Under the pieces are notes generated by a model that was not told the origin of the DNA, ran no database searches, and saw nothing but the letters and a program-made list of their open reading frames with translations. This document shows positions 35,084 to 44,619 of a stretch of DNA of 50,329 nucleotides, one piece after another; the first letter of the stretch is position 1; each line of letters opens with the position of its first letter. The stretch spans positions 1 through 50,329 of the forward strand of contig NZ_LZSC01000008.1 of the NCBI RefSeq assembly GCF_001665235.1, read 5' to 3'. The position numbers and the translations under genes are program-made. Source of the DNA: Mycobacterium sp. 1100029.7 (lineage in GTDB: Bacteria > Actinomycetota > Actinomycetes > Mycobacteriales > Mycobacteriaceae).

Positions 35084-36325
35084 TTAGGAATCAGGTGAGC
35101 TTGCCGGAGCAACGTCGAGTATCCGCCGGTACGCGGCGATGCTCGCCAGCGCGATACCCATCAGCCCGGCCGACGCGGCGAGCATCAGCACCACGCTCTG
35201 CTCGTACAGCAACCCGCCGGACAGTGAGCCGGCCATGATCCCCACCTGGAACGCGGTGACGTAGAGCCCGGACGCGCCGTCGGGGTCGTCGGCACCGTGA
35301 CGCATCGCGGCGGATTGCATCATCGGCGACACCGCCGTGGCCATGGCGCCCCACAGCACGATCGCGGCGGTTCCGATCAATGCGGTGACCGCGGTGGTGC
35401 GATCCCCGAGCGCCAGCGCGGTCAAGACGACGAAGGCGCCGGTCAATCCGGTCATGCACAGGATGACGGCACCGCGCGGCCGGCTGTCCAGCGGCCGCGC
35501 GATCAGCGGCACCGACAGCAGCCCGGCCACCCCGTAGGCGGCCAGCAGCCACGCCTGGTTCGGCCCGCGCACACCGACGACGTCGCGGATGACCACCGAG
35601 ATGTAGGTGTAGGAGACGAAGTGGCCGGTGACGGCGATCATCGCCAGCACGCTGACGATGATCAACCGCGGATTGCGGTGGTGGCGCGAGCGGGGGCCGA
35701 CGCAGGCCAGCTGAATCTCGGTGAGCACCATCTCCGGCAGCATCGCCCGCGCCGCGATCGTGACGACGACCGCCGCGACGGTCACACACACCACCGCGAG
35801 TCGCCAGCCCCACATCAGGCTCAACGCCGCCGTGAGCGGGCTACCGATCACGAGCGCCAGACTGGTCCCGACATAGATGGACATCGTCGCGCGTCCCGCG
35901 TGGCTGGGCGGCACCAACCGGGTGGCCATCGGTGCGATCACCGCCCAGAGCAGCCCGTGGGTGATCGCGCACAGCACCCGGCCCGCGGCCAGTACCGCGA
36001 AATTAGGCGCCAGCGCGGAGATGATCTGCGACGCGGTCAGGCAGGTCAGGCTGAGCATCAGCGCGCGCCGCCGCGGCCAATGCGCGGTCCAGCGCACCAG
36101 CGGCACCGTGGTGAGTGCCGCGACCAGCGCATACCAGGTCAGCAGGGTTCCGACGTAGACGACGCTGACATGCAAATCCCGCGAGATCGCGGACAGCGCC
36201 CCGACCGGCAGGATCTCGGCCGTGACATAGATGAAGGCTGCCGCCGCGAGCACAGCTAACTGCGCGGCAATCCGTGGCGTCCACGTCCGCGCGGTAGCGG
36301 TGGCTGATCCAGTCGGGGCTGTCAT
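35084..36325 (-). CDS. MFS drug/sugar efflux transporter (Rv0191 homologue)
   Basis: A 413-residue, 12-TM major facilitator of the DHA1 family. The loop 2-3 region is WTAHWPRRRALMLSL; TM5 has the exporter-type motif SIYVGTSLALVIGSPLTAAL; a central cytoplasmic loop carries GPRSRHHRNPRL. Rv0191 has been linked to chloramphenicol and other drug efflux. ATG 36325 (MTAPTG) gives the recalled length of Rv0191; ATG 36352 and GTG 36382 are in frame upstream and can not be excluded. It lies 134 bases downstream of ricR on the same strand and may be read through from the copper-controlled promoter. Confidence 0.87.
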   Translation of the reverse strand: MTAPTGSATATARTWTPRIAAQLAVLAAAAFIYVTAEILPVGALSAISRDLHVSVVYVGTLLTWYALVAALTTVPLVRWTAHWPRRRALMLSLTCLTASQIISALAPNFAVLAAGRVLCAITHGLLWAVIAPMATRLVPPSHAGRATMSIYVGTSLALVIGSPLTAALSLMWGWRLAVVCVTVAAVVVTIAARAMLPEMVLTEIQLACVGPRSRHHRNPRLIIVSVLAMIAVTGHFVSYTYISVVIRDVVGVRGPNQAWLLAAYGVAGLLSVPLIARPLDSRPRGAVILCMTGLTGAFVVLTALALGDRTTAVTALIGTAAIVLWGAMATAVSPMMQSAAMRHGADDPDGASGLYVTAFQVGIMAGSLSGGLLYEQSVVLMLAASAGLMGIALASIAAYRRILDVAPASSPDS

Positions 36326-36459
36326 GGCGTCGGTATCGGCCGGGGTACCCATTTCCTGGGTCGTCGTGCCTAATGCGATCACACTGCCTTACCGTACGCA
36401 CCGCAACAACGGGTTCCCCCCACTTAGCCGCGCAACACCGGTCTCAACTGGGTCACCGA

Positions 36460-36762
36460 TCAGGAACGAACCAGACGCGCAATCGCGGCCGATGCCTCGG
36501 CAAGCTTGGCTTGGGCACTGTCCGAGGCGTCCGACCCCTCCTCGGCGACCGCGCGGGCCACACAGTGTCCGAGGTGCTCGTCGAGCAAATTCAGCGCCAC
36601 CGACCGCAACGCGCTGTTGACCGCGCTGATCTGGGTGAGGACGTCGATGCAGTACTTGTCTTCGTCGATCATCCGCGCGATGCCACGCACCTGCCCCTCG
36701 ATGCGCCGCAGCCGCTTGGCGTAGTTGTCCTTCTGCTGCGAATACCCGTGCGAAGTCGTCAT
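36460..36762 (-). CDS. ricR: Copper-sensing repressor RicR (CsoR family)
   Basis: A 100-residue Cu(I) sensor that releases DNA when copper binds. The CsoR ligand set is complete: Cys 38 in DKYCIDV, and His 63 and Cys 67 in DEHLGHCV; the conserved RRIEGQVRGIARMI helix binds DNA. I placed the start at ATG 36762 (MTTSHGYSQQKDNY); upstream codons are open but cross the operator. A perfect 11-bp-arm palindrome with the RicR core TACCC-N5-GGGTA lies 64 bases upstream, indicating autorepression. A second RicR site precedes mymT 3 kb away, so regulator and target are both in this window. The divergent neighbour is ilvD. Confidence 0.94.
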   Translation of the reverse strand: MTTSHGYSQQKDNYAKRLRRIEGQVRGIARMIDEDKYCIDVLTQISAVNSALRSVALNLLDEHLGHCVARAVAEEGSDASDSAQAKLAEASAAIARLVRS

Positions 36763-36825
36763 CTCGGCCTCAAAACCCTCCCGGCTGCGCAGCCGACGTC
36801 TGCAACATGTCAGGTGTCCAGAATA

Positions 36826-36850
36826 CCCCATACCCCAGCGGGGTATGGGG
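36826..36850. promoter_or_regulatory. RicR operator between ricR and ilvD
   Basis: CCCCATACCCC (36826-36836) and GGGGTATGGGG (36840-36850) are perfect 11-bp arms around AGC. The core TACCC-N5-GGGTA spans 36831-36845 and matches the recalled RicR motif. It is 64 bases from the ricR ATG and 39 bases from the ilvD ATG. Confidence 0.9.
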
Positions 36851-36876
36851 CGTGAAATTGGCTTGTCAACCCCGCG

Positions 36877-36882
36877 CATACT
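36877..36882 (+). promoter_or_regulatory. Possible -10 box for a leaderless ilvD transcript
   Basis: CATACT lies six bases upstream of the ilvD ATG, the spacing expected if transcription starts at the ATG. There is no Shine-Dalgarno before it. If right, the RicR operator would lie at about -63 to -39. Confidence 0.35.
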
Positions 36883-36888
36883 TGACCA

Positions 36889-38601
36889 ATGGCCCTGCAC
36901 ACCGACTCGTCAACCGTCGACATCAAACCACGCAGTCGCGACGTCACCGACGGTCTGGAGAAGACCGCTGCCCGGGGCATGCTGCGAGCGGTAGGCATGG
37001 GCGACGAAGACTTCGCCAAGCCCCAGATCGGCGTCGCCTCGTCGTGGAACGAGATCACCCCGTGCAACCTGTCGCTGGACCGGTTGGCCAAGGCGGTCAA
37101 GGAGGGCGTGTTCGCTGCCGGCGGCTACCCACTGGAATTCGGCACCATCTCGGTGTCCGACGGCATCTCGATGGGCCACGAGGGCATGCATTTCTCGCTG
37201 GTGTCACGCGAGGTGATCGCCGACAGCGTCGAGACCGTGATGCAGGCCGAACGACTCGACGGCTCGGTGCTGCTGGCCGGATGCGACAAGTCGCTGCCCG
37301 GCATGCTGATGGCCGCCGCGCGCCTGGACCTGGCATCGGTCTTCCTCTACGCGGGCTCGATCCTGCCCGGCGTGGCCAAGCTCTCCGACGGCAGCGAGCG
37401 CGAAGTGACGATCATCGACGCGTTCGAGGCCGTCGGTGCCTGTTCGCGCGGGTTGATGTCGCGCGAGGACGTCGACGCCATCGAGCGCGCCATCTGTCCC
37501 GGTGAGGGTGCCTGCGGCGGCATGTACACCGCCAACACGATGGCCAGTGCCGCCGAGGCGCTGGGCATGTCGATCCCGGGTAGTGCGGCACCCCCGGCCA
37601 CCGATCGCCGCCGCGACGGGTTCGCCCGGCGCAGCGGACAGGCCGTGATCGAGCTGCTGCGCCGCGGGATCACCGCCCGCGACATCCTCACCAAAGAGGC
37701 CTTCGAGAACGCCATCGCGGTGGTGATGGCGTTCGGCGGTTCGACCAACGCGGTGCTGCATCTGCTGGCGATTGCCCACGAGGCCGAGGTCGAGCTCTCG
37801 CTCGAGGATTTCAGCCGAATCGGGTCCAAGGTGCCACACCTGGCCGACGTCAAGCCGTTCGGCCGGCATGTGATGTCCCATGTCGACCACATCGGTGGTG
37901 TGCCCGTGATGATGAAGGCCCTGTTGGATGCGGGTCTGCTGCACGGTGATTGCCTGACGGTGACCGGTAAGACGGTGGCCGAGAACCTGGCCGCCATCGA
38001 CCCGCCCGACCCCGACGGCAAGGTGCTGCGCGCGATGAGCGACCCGATTCACCCGACGGGCGGAATCACCATCCTGCGCGGGTCGCTGGCGCCCGAGGGC
38101 GCGGTGGTCAAGTCGGCGGGCTTCGACTCGGACGTGTTCGAGGGTACCGCAAGGGTTTTCGACGGCGAGCGGGCGGCGCTGGATGCTCTCGAAGACGGCA
38201 CCATCACCAAGGGCGACGCGGTGGTGATCCGTTACGAGGGCCCCAAGGGCGGCCCCGGAATGCGCGAGATGCTGGCCATCACCGGCGCGATCAAGGGCGC
38301 GGGGCTGGGCAAGGACGTGCTGCTGCTCACCGACGGCCGATTCTCCGGCGGCACGACCGGGCTATGCGTGGGACACGTCGCGCCCGAGGCCGTCGACGCC
38401 GGACCGATCGCCTTCCTGCGTGATGGCGACCGGATCCGGCTCGACGTCGCCGGCGGCACCCTTGACGTGCTGGCTGACGCCGACGAATTCGCTTCCCGCC
38501 GAGAGGGATTCACGCCTCCCCCACCGCGCTATAAGACCGGTGTGCTGGCCAAGTACGTCAAGCTGGTCAGCTCGGCCGCGATCGGCGCGGTCTGCGGCTA
38601 G
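36889..38601 (+). CDS. ilvD: Dihydroxy-acid dehydratase IlvD
   Basis: Fe-S enzyme of branched-chain amino acid synthesis that dehydrates 2,3-dihydroxy-isovalerate and 2,3-dihydroxy-3-methylvalerate. The 570-residue protein has the cluster cysteines in [23 protein letters not shown] and [14 protein letters not shown], followed by the C-terminal [18 protein letters not shown] region. The start at ATG 36889 has no ribosome site but a -10-like box six bases upstream, consistent with leaderless transcription. Fe-S dehydratases are known copper targets in bacteria, so placing ilvD head-to-head with ricR over one palindrome is suggestive. It ends directly at the stop of the convergent SPW-repeat gene. 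Confidence 0.96.
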   Translation: MALHTDSSTVDIKPRSRDVTDGLEKTAARGMLRAVGMGDEDFAKPQIGVASSWNEITPCNLSLDRLAKAVKEGVFAAGGYPLEFGTISVSDGISMGHEGMHFSLVSREVIADSVETVMQAERLDGSVLLAGCDKSLPGMLMAAARLDLASVFLYAGSILPGVAKLSDGSEREVTIIDAFEAVGACSRGLMSREDVDAIERAICPGEGACGGMYTANTMASAAEALGMSIPGSAAPPATDRRRDGFARRSGQAVIELLRRGITARDILTKEAFENAIAVVMAFGGSTNAVLHLLAIAHEAEVELSLEDFSRIGSKVPHLADVKPFGRHVMSHVDHIGGVPVMMKALLDAGLLHGDCLTVTGKTVAENLAAIDPPDPDGKVLRAMSDPIHPTGGITILRGSLAPEGAVVKSAGFDSDVFEGTARVFDGERAALDALEDGTITKGDAVVIRYEGPKGGPGMREMLAITGAIKGAGLGKDVLLLTDGRFSGGTTGLCVGHVAPEAVDAGPIAFLRDGDRIRLDVAGGTLDVLADADEFASRREGFTPPPPRYKTGVLAKYVKLVSSAAIGAVCG

Positions 38602-39042
38602 CTATGCGTGAGTGACGGCGTCGCGGGTACGCATGCCGAAGTAGGTGGCATGCAGACCCAGCAAGGTCAGCAGCACACCCGCGATGACGTGCGACCAGAG
38701 CAGCCCGGTGCTCAGCACGACTCCCGACACGACCCACGGCGCGACGATGACCCACCCGCCGAGTACCGGCATGGTCCAGCTCATCCCGTGCGCGCGGTCT
38801 AAGGCCGTAGCGAATCCATATGCCAAGAACGCCACCGCGATCCCGACGACGAGGTCGCAGGTGGCGAGCGCACTGATCGCGCTGAACCCGACGACCCATG
38901 GCGAGCACCCCACATACAGGCCCACCAGCAAGGTCAGACCGAAAGTGAGATGCGCACTCGTTGACTCGGCCACCCGCTCATAGCTCGCCCGAAGCGCCAA
39001 CAGATCGGGGTGGTGATCGATTGATGAATGGACTGTACTCAT
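38602..39042 (-). CDS. SPW-repeat membrane protein (Rv0188 homologue)
   Basis: A 146-residue protein with four TM helices. Two related halves each carry the SPW signature: GLYVGCSPWVVGFS (about 46-58) and GGWVIVAPWVVSG. The first 33 residues are hydrophilic and His-containing (SIDHHPDLLALRASYERV). AAAGG precedes ATG 39042. SPW-repeat proteins have no established function. Its stop abuts the ilvD stop with no gap, and a methyltransferase gene lies 113 bases upstream on the same strand. Confidence 0.85.
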   Translation of the reverse strand: MSTVHSSIDHHPDLLALRASYERVAESTSAHLTFGLTLLVGLYVGCSPWVVGFSAISALATCDLVVGIAVAFLAYGFATALDRAHGMSWTMPVLGGWVIVAPWVVSGVVLSTGLLWSHVIAGVLLTLLGLHATYFGMRTRDAVTHA

Positions 39043-39155
39043 TTTGTGACCTTTCTGTTATGCAGCAAGTCTTTTGGACCAACTGCAAACCATCCATCTG
39101 GGTCAAGATTACGCCCGGTCACAGCGCGTCAGCAATGAAAATTGCAGTCCCGCAG

Positions 39156-39815
39156 CTACTTCACCAGCGCAATTGCAAATCCGTCCCAATGCTTGGCACC
39201 TACGGTCTGCAGCACCGCGGTGTCCAACCGCGGGTGCTCGCCCATCGCCTGCAACGTCTGCCGCGTCGCCAGCACCCTGGCGTCTGCGGATTCGGGTGAA
39301 AGGATTCCACCTTCACGAATCACGTTGTCTACCACGATGAGTGCGCCCGGGCGGGCGAGCTTGACCGCCCAGTCCAGGTAGGCGACATAGTTTTCCTTGT
39401 CCGCGTCGACGAAAATCAGGTCGAACGGATCGCCGGACACGGTCGGCAATGTCTCCAACGCCGCACCGACGATGACCTGCACCCGGTCGGCGACACCGGC
39501 CCGTTGCAGGTTGGCCTGCGCGACCTCGGCGTGCCTGGGCTCGTACTCCAGCGTCACCACGCGCCCGTCCGGCCCCGCACCGCGGGCCAGCCAGATGGTG
39601 CTGAAGCCGCCGAGGGTCCCGATTTCCAGGATTCGTCGCGCACCCGTGGCAGCGGCCAGCAGCGACAGGAACTTGCCTTGCTGGGCTGACACCGCGATCT
39701 GCGGCAGCCCGGCGGCGTTGCTGGCCTCCAGGGCCGCGGACAACGCGGGGTCATCGCCGATGACGGTGCTGTCCAGGAATGCGTCGACGTCTTTGGGGGT
39801 GGGTTTGTCGGTCAT
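39156..39815 (-). CDS. SAM-dependent O-methyltransferase (Rv0187 homologue)
   Basis: A 219-residue class I methyltransferase of the catechol/caffeoyl-CoA type. The SAM motif ILEIGTLGGFSTIWLA, the acidic residue in VVTLEYEPRHAEVA, and the metal-binding segment FDLIFVDADKENYVAYLDWA followed by LIVVDNVIREG are all in the positions typical of metal-dependent O-methyltransferases. ATG 39815 (MTDKPTPKDVDAFL) is the family-like start; an upstream in-frame codon adds seven residues. The substrate is unknown. It is divergent from mymT, and the RicR operator at 39907-39921 is 91 bases from its start. Confidence 0.88.
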   Translation of the reverse strand: MTDKPTPKDVDAFLDSTVIGDDPALSAALEASNAAGLPQIAVSAQQGKFLSLLAAATGARRILEIGTLGGFSTIWLARGAGPDGRVVTLEYEPRHAEVAQANLQRAGVADRVQVIVGAALETLPTVSGDPFDLIFVDADKENYVAYLDWAVKLARPGALIVVDNVIREGGILSPESADARVLATRQTLQAMGEHPRLDTAVLQTVGAKHWDGFAIALVK

Positions 39816-39906
39816 CCCCCCAACGCTAGACACCACCGCGCGGCGGTGCCGTCACTGCTGGTCACGCATCCGTCACGACACCCCAGCCGCGGCGGTATTT
39901 ACCAGG

Positions 39907-39921
39907 TACCCGTAGGGGGTA
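39907..39921. promoter_or_regulatory. RicR operator upstream of mymT
   Basis: TACCC-GTAGG-GGGTA matches the RicR core motif. It runs directly into TATACA (39920-39925), a plausible -10 box for mymT, so repressor binding would block the promoter. The resulting leader would be about 90 bases. Confidence 0.88.
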
Positions 39922-40022
39922 TACATTGAACGAGGTCGCTCGCCCCGGCGGGCAGCCACCGTCGGAAGTAACCACAGGATTGCGGTGAGATCCGGAATCC
40001 GTAGCGAACAAGGGTGATTCAC

Positions 40023-40169
40023 ATGGCGCATTACGACGAGGGGACCCTGCTGACTTGCGGTCACGAGGGGTGCGGCTGTCGTGTTCGCATTGAGGTCGGA
40101 TGCCACTGCTCCGGCTCGGCCGAGGACTACCGCTGCACCTGCGGCGAAGCACTGGTGCCGGCCGAGTAA
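40023..40169 (+). CDS. mymT: Copper metallothionein MymT
   Basis: A 48-residue Cu(I)-binding metallothionein that buffers cytosolic copper. Seven cysteines are arranged as Cys 12, Cys 17-x-Cys 19, Cys 27-x-Cys 29 and Cys 38-x-Cys 40, with several His (3, 14, 28). The core [10 protein letters not shown] and CxC pairs match the recalled M. tuberculosis MymT (53 residues) closely; this version lacks the first few residues of that protein. AAGGGTG lies about 6 bases before ATG 40023. A RicR operator sits upstream, so induction by copper is expected. It is too short for routine gene callers and may be missed in annotation. bglS converges on it 33 bases later. Confidence 0.95.
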   Translation: MAHYDEGTLLTCGHEGCGCRVRIEVGCHCSGSAEDYRCTCGEALVPAE

Positions 40170-40202
40170 GTTGCGCGGCCGGTCGTTGCGTTCGTCCGCC
40201 GA

Positions 40203-42314
40203 TCAGCGCCCGAACGCACGGCCGGCCAGCTCGGCTCCGGCCGTCAGCCCCAAGTCCGCTGCCGAAGAGCCGACCGCTACCGCGTAGTGCCCTGCGGTAA
40301 TCCGCCAGCATGTCCCGTGGCCGTCGTAGCGGGCGAGCAGGCGCGGATCCGCCGTGACATTCACCCGGCACTCCTGGCCCGGGTCCAGTTCCACCCGCTC
40401 GAATCCCAGCAGCCGCCGGCGTGGCTCACCGGCCGCCGCGGTCAGGTACAGCTGCGGGACATCCGCCCCGCTGACGTCGCCGGTGTTGGCGACGGTGAAG
40501 CTCGCGGTGAGGGTATCCCCGCCGGTGACGCTGAGATCGCGATACTCAAAGCTGGTGTAGGACAAGCCATGGCCGAATGCGAACAAGGGCAAGTGGCCGC
40601 GGTGGGCGAACCACCGGTAGCCGACTTCGGCGCCCTCGGCATAGTCGACGGTGATGGGTGTGCCGAACTCGGCTAGAGCGCCGGGTAGTTCCGGGCGGGG
40701 CGTCTGGCTGAGGTCGACCGGAAACGTCAGGGGTAGCCGACCCGACGGATTGACTTGCCCGGCAAGTATTTCCGCGATAGCCCGCCCTCCGGCCTGGCCC
40801 GGATACCAAGCCTGCAGGATGGCGTTCGCCGTCTCCTGCCATGGCATCACGACCGGGTTACCGGTCTCCAGCACCACCACGGTGTTCGGATTGGCGGCCG
40901 CGACAGCGGCAATGACGGCGTCCTGTCCCCACGGCAGCGACAAGTCGGCGCCGTCGAAACCTTCGCCCTCGACTCGGATTCCGAATACGACCGCGACGTC
41001 GGCGCGCCGCGCGGCCCGCACCGCCTCCGCCGGACTGACACCGGGATCGAACTCGATCTGTGTGTGCGGAAGCAGCTTGCGAAGTTCTTCGACCGGACTC
41101 GACGGCAACAGGTAGAGGTTTCGGGTTCCGCCGGTCAGGCCGGCACCACCGATCGGGATCACGCCCGCATAACCGCCCGGCGGCACCACCGCACTGGACC
41201 CGCAGCCGGCGGGCACCCCGAGATGTGCGTACCCACCGATCACCGCGATCCGGGCACCAGGAGACAGCGGCAGCACCCCGCGGTTCTGCAACAGCACGGT
41301 GCCCTGCCGCGCGATCTGCAGCGCAATGTCGTTGTGCGCAGCCATATCCGGCTCGGGTACGGGTCGGCCGTCGTCGATCCCCACGGCGAACATCGAGCGC
41401 AGGATCCGCCGGACCATGTCGGAGAGCCGCTCCTTGGAAAGCCGGCCGTCGGCGTAGGCGGACCGTAACGGTTCGGAGAACGCCTCGGCCTGCCAGAACA
41501 CCGTGTCGATCTGCGCGCCGCATTCCTGATCCAGCCCATGCAGTGCGCACTCCCAGGTCGGTGTGGCGCCCCAGTCCGACATGACCCAACCCCGGTATGC
41601 CCAAGCGCCTTTCAACACATCACCGAGCAACACGCGGTTCGCCGAGGCGTAGTCGCCGTTGACCTTGTTGTAGGCCGTCATCACCGCGCCGGGCTGCGAT
41701 CGCTCGATCGCGATCTCGAAGGCCAACAGATCGGATTCGCGGTGCGCGTCGGGATCGATCACGGCGTCCAGCCAATGCCGATTAGTCTCGTTGCAGTTCA
41801 GTGAAAAGTGTTTGACCGTCGAGATGACGCCCTGCTGCTGGATGCCGTTGACCGACTCCGCGGTGATGGCCGCGGTCAACAGCGGATCTTCCGAGGCGTA
41901 TTCGAAGTTGCGGCCGTTGCGGGGATCTCGCGCCAAATTCATCGCGCCGGCCAGCTGCACGTTGAACCCGCGGCTGCGTGCCTCACGGCCTATCACCTGG
42001 CCCGCGGCCCGCGCCAGCGCCGGGTCGAAACCCGCGGCCAGCGCCAACCCGGCCGGCAGCGCGGTGGCGGTGTCGCCGCGCCGAAAACCGGGATTGGTCA
42101 CCCCGAGGCCGGCATCGCTCATCCGCAGCGCCGGGATACCCAGCCGCGCAATCCCCGGCACATAGCCCGCGCTCATCGGGACGCCCGGCGGGATGCGCTC
42201 ATCGGCCAGCGGCCACAGGTCTGACTGACCCATCACCCCGACCAGCAGTGTGAACCGCTCGTCGTCGGTCAGCCGGCTTTCGACGTCACGCGCCCGGGCG
42301 TCGGGATCGGTCAC
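40203..42314 (-). CDS. bglS: Beta-glucosidase, glycoside hydrolase family 3
   Basis: A 703-residue GH3 enzyme, homologue of Rv0186. It has the N-terminal barrel with GISTVKHF-like GVISTVKHFSLN, the nucleophile motif VMSDWGATP with Asp near residue 247, the alpha/beta sandwich domain (IAVIGGYAHLGVPAGCGSS) and a C-terminal fibronectin III-like domain starting near SYTSFEYRDLSVTGGD. No signal peptide is seen. GTG 42314 overlaps the stop of the upstream metallohydrolase-like gene by four bases (GTGA), the first of two such overlaps in this operon. The natural sugar is unknown. It converges on mymT. Confidence 0.92.
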   Translation of the reverse strand: MTDPDARARDVESRLTDDERFTLLVGVMGQSDLWPLADERIPPGVPMSAGYVPGIARLGIPALRMSDAGLGVTNPGFRRGDTATALPAGLALAAGFDPALARAAGQVIGREARSRGFNVQLAGAMNLARDPRNGRNFEYASEDPLLTAAITAESVNGIQQQGVISTVKHFSLNCNETNRHWLDAVIDPDAHRESDLLAFEIAIERSQPGAVMTAYNKVNGDYASANRVLLGDVLKGAWAYRGWVMSDWGATPTWECALHGLDQECGAQIDTVFWQAEAFSEPLRSAYADGRLSKERLSDMVRRILRSMFAVGIDDGRPVPEPDMAAHNDIALQIARQGTVLLQNRGVLPLSPGARIAVIGGYAHLGVPAGCGSSAVVPPGGYAGVIPIGGAGLTGGTRNLYLLPSSPVEELRKLLPHTQIEFDPGVSPAEAVRAARRADVAVVFGIRVEGEGFDGADLSLPWGQDAVIAAVAAANPNTVVVLETGNPVVMPWQETANAILQAWYPGQAGGRAIAEILAGQVNPSGRLPLTFPVDLSQTPRPELPGALAEFGTPITVDYAEGAEVGYRWFAHRGHLPLFAFGHGLSYTSFEYRDLSVTGGDTLTASFTVANTGDVSGADVPQLYLTAAAGEPRRRLLGFERVELDPGQECRVNVTADPRLLARYDGHGTCWRITAGHYAVAVGSSAADLGLTAGAELAGRAFGR

Positions 42315-42823
42315 CGCACACCCTCTTTGGCGTAGACCACCCGTAGCACGTGCCCCAGCTCGGGTCCCATCACCAGCGCGGCCAGCTCGGTGATCGTCTC
42401 GACGAATTCGGGGCCGTGCGGCGGCTGCACCTGGCACAGGTGGTGTGCCACTTCGTGCAGCAGCACCAGCTCGCGCAGCGCCCAGTCGGCAGTGTCCCGA
42501 TCGGGAACGGCGACAATGCCTGTGCCGTCGTGGTTTTCGTAATGCGCCGCGGTAGCGGCCCGTCGGGACCGCACGGTCAACGGTGTGACGTCGGGCCAGC
42601 GTTCCCGCACCGCCGGTAGCGCAAGCACCTCGTCAACATAGCGCTGCGCGGACGCGACGGAGCCGAATCGGCCCTCGGGGGGCAACGTCAACTGAGTACC
42701 GAAGAACTCCACCGCCGCACAGCCGTGTTCGGCGGCACGGTCGAACAACAGCCGGACGAACTCCTCGGCCGCGTACACCTTGGAGCGTTGGGAATCCCGC
42801 TTGGGCGAATCCCCCGCCGTCAC
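42311..42823 (-). CDS. Putative zinc metallohydrolase of the TIGR04338 type (Rv0185 homologue)
   Basis: A 170-residue protein with the zinc-protease-like motif HEVAHHL (His 123, Glu 124, His 127) and a possible third ligand His 136 in PPHGPEF. The N-terminal half includes KVYAAEEFVRLLFDRAAEHG and FFGTQLTLPPEGRFGSVASAQRY. The family is recognised as a small actinobacterial group of putative metallohydrolases; no substrate is known. Both ends overlap neighbours by four bases (GTGA), so it is tightly coupled to the DUF2786 gene upstream and bglS downstream. Confidence 0.8.
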   Translation of the reverse strand: MTAGDSPKRDSQRSKVYAAEEFVRLLFDRAAEHGCAAVEFFGTQLTLPPEGRFGSVASAQRYVDEVLALPAVRERWPDVTPLTVRSRRAATAAHYENHDGTGIVAVPDRDTADWALRELVLLHEVAHHLCQVQPPHGPEFVETITELAALVMGPELGHVLRVVYAKEGVR

Positions 42824-43569
42824 GTCCCCAACGCGCTCCGCGCCCCGGGCAGCTCGGGGCTGTCGCCGAGCCGCGCTCGCCGCCCGGCCCGGTCACCCGC
42901 GCGCCGCGCAGACGACGAGTACCCTGCCGAGGCGCGGCTGGCCTGCCAGGTGCCGCGCGCCTTGGACGCCTTGCGGTAGTAGTCGTGCAACTCGAGATCC
43001 TTGTCCCGCAACGCAATAGCGGTGCCGGGTCGACGGCTGTGATCCTTGGTGGCCTCGCGGCGGGTCTCTTCGCGCGCCTCGCTGAGCCGCTGACCGACGC
43101 GGGCCCCGAAGGCCAGCTGAAAGTTGAGCCGCGCGGTGATCGTGGGGGTCGGCCGGTGTGCACCCGTGGCGAGGTAGGCGTCGGATGCGCGCACCATCTG
43201 GACCACCAGGCTCGCGTACAGCGCGTGGCTGGCGTCGATGTCCTCGGCGAAGCCGTAGGCGTAACAGAACGTCGAATTGGATGCGATGTCGCACTTGACG
43301 TCATTGGCCGCCGCGATCAGCACGAAGAGCTGCACGTAGGTGCGCAGTCCCTTGGTGCCGGCCTCCCCGATCGTGATGGTCCGCTGAGTCGGGGCCTGGG
43401 CCGCCGAACGGTCCGACGAGTGCGACCGGGCCACCGCCAGGTCGATCGACGACGCTGTGGCCAGTCGCTGCGCTGCGCTCAGGAATGCGTCGGCCTCGTG
43501 CGCGTTGTCCGTGCCTTCGGCCTGACGCAGCAGCGCCGCGATGCGCGCCAGCATCTTGTCGTCACTCAT
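42820..43569 (-). CDS. DUF2786 protein (Rv0184 homologue)
   Basis: A 249-residue soluble protein. The N-terminal 45 residues, MLARIAALLRQAEGTDNAHEADAFLSAAQRLA, are a DUF2786 domain. The middle has TKGLRTYVQLFVLIAAANDVKCDIASN and a helical segment; the last 60 residues are Arg/Ser/Ala-rich and basic, suggesting nucleic-acid contact. ATG 43569 is set by the family-like start MSDDKMLARI. That ATG overlaps the TGA of a small peptide frame made by the upstream tandem repeat. DUF2786 and Rv0185-type genes are neighbours in mycobacteria and probably work together; the function is not known. Confidence 0.82.
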   Translation of the reverse strand: MSDDKMLARIAALLRQAEGTDNAHEADAFLSAAQRLATASSIDLAVARSHSSDRSAAQAPTQRTITIGEAGTKGLRTYVQLFVLIAAANDVKCDIASNSTFCYAYGFAEDIDASHALYASLVVQMVRASDAYLATGAHRPTPTITARLNFQLAFGARVGQRLSEAREETRREATKDHSRRPGTAIALRDKDLELHDYYRKASKARGTWQASRASAGYSSSARRAGDRAGRRARLGDSPELPGARSALGT

Positions 43570-43673
43570 GGCGCCACTTTTCCCCATTGCTTCGCTCTGC
43601 ATCGTCGCCGGCGCGACTCATGGCGCCACTTTTCCCCATCGCTTCGCTCTGCATCGTCACCGGCGCGAGTCAT
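43565..43673. repeat. MIRU-like tandem repeat, two 52-bp units
   Basis: Units 43565-43616 and 43617-43668 differ at only two positions. Each has GGCGCCACTTTTCCCCAT followed by GCTTCGCTCTGCATCGTC and CCGGCGCGA. The second part is the recalled signature of mycobacterial interspersed repetitive units (MIRU). As in those, the start/stop codons in the repeat overlap the neighbouring gene start. It lies between the monoacylglycerol lipase and DUF2786 genes. Confidence 0.85.
43566..43673 (-). CDS. MIRU-encoded small coupled reading frame (35 codons)
   Basis: ATG 43673 opens a frame of 35 residues starting MTRAGDDAERSDGEKWRHES and ending GKVAP, basic and hydrophilic. Its TGA (43566-43568) overlaps the ATG of the DUF2786 gene in the arrangement ATGA. 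MIRU elements are known to carry such frames and are thought to couple translation between flanking genes. Whether the peptide is made or stable is unknown; it has no recognisable domain. Confidence 0.5.
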   Translation of the reverse strand: MTRAGDDAERSDGEKWRHESRRRRCRAKQWGKVAP

Positions 43674-43708
43674 ACCGGCCAACCTACGGGAGCGTTCCGA
43701 CAGTTCTC

Positions 43709-44554
<846 letters not shown>

Positions 44555-44606
44555 TCATTAGGGGCAGCGTAATGGCAACCGGAGCGCCATTGTCCGAGGC
44601 TGTGCG

Positions 44607-44612
44607 TAGGCT
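44607..44612 (+). promoter_or_regulatory. Possible -10 box for a leaderless sigG transcript
   Basis: TAGGCT lies seven bases before GTG 44620, with no ribosome site in front of that codon. This is the same spacing as seen at the Rv0204c homologue. Confidence 0.35.
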
Positions 44613-44619
44613 CATCCGG

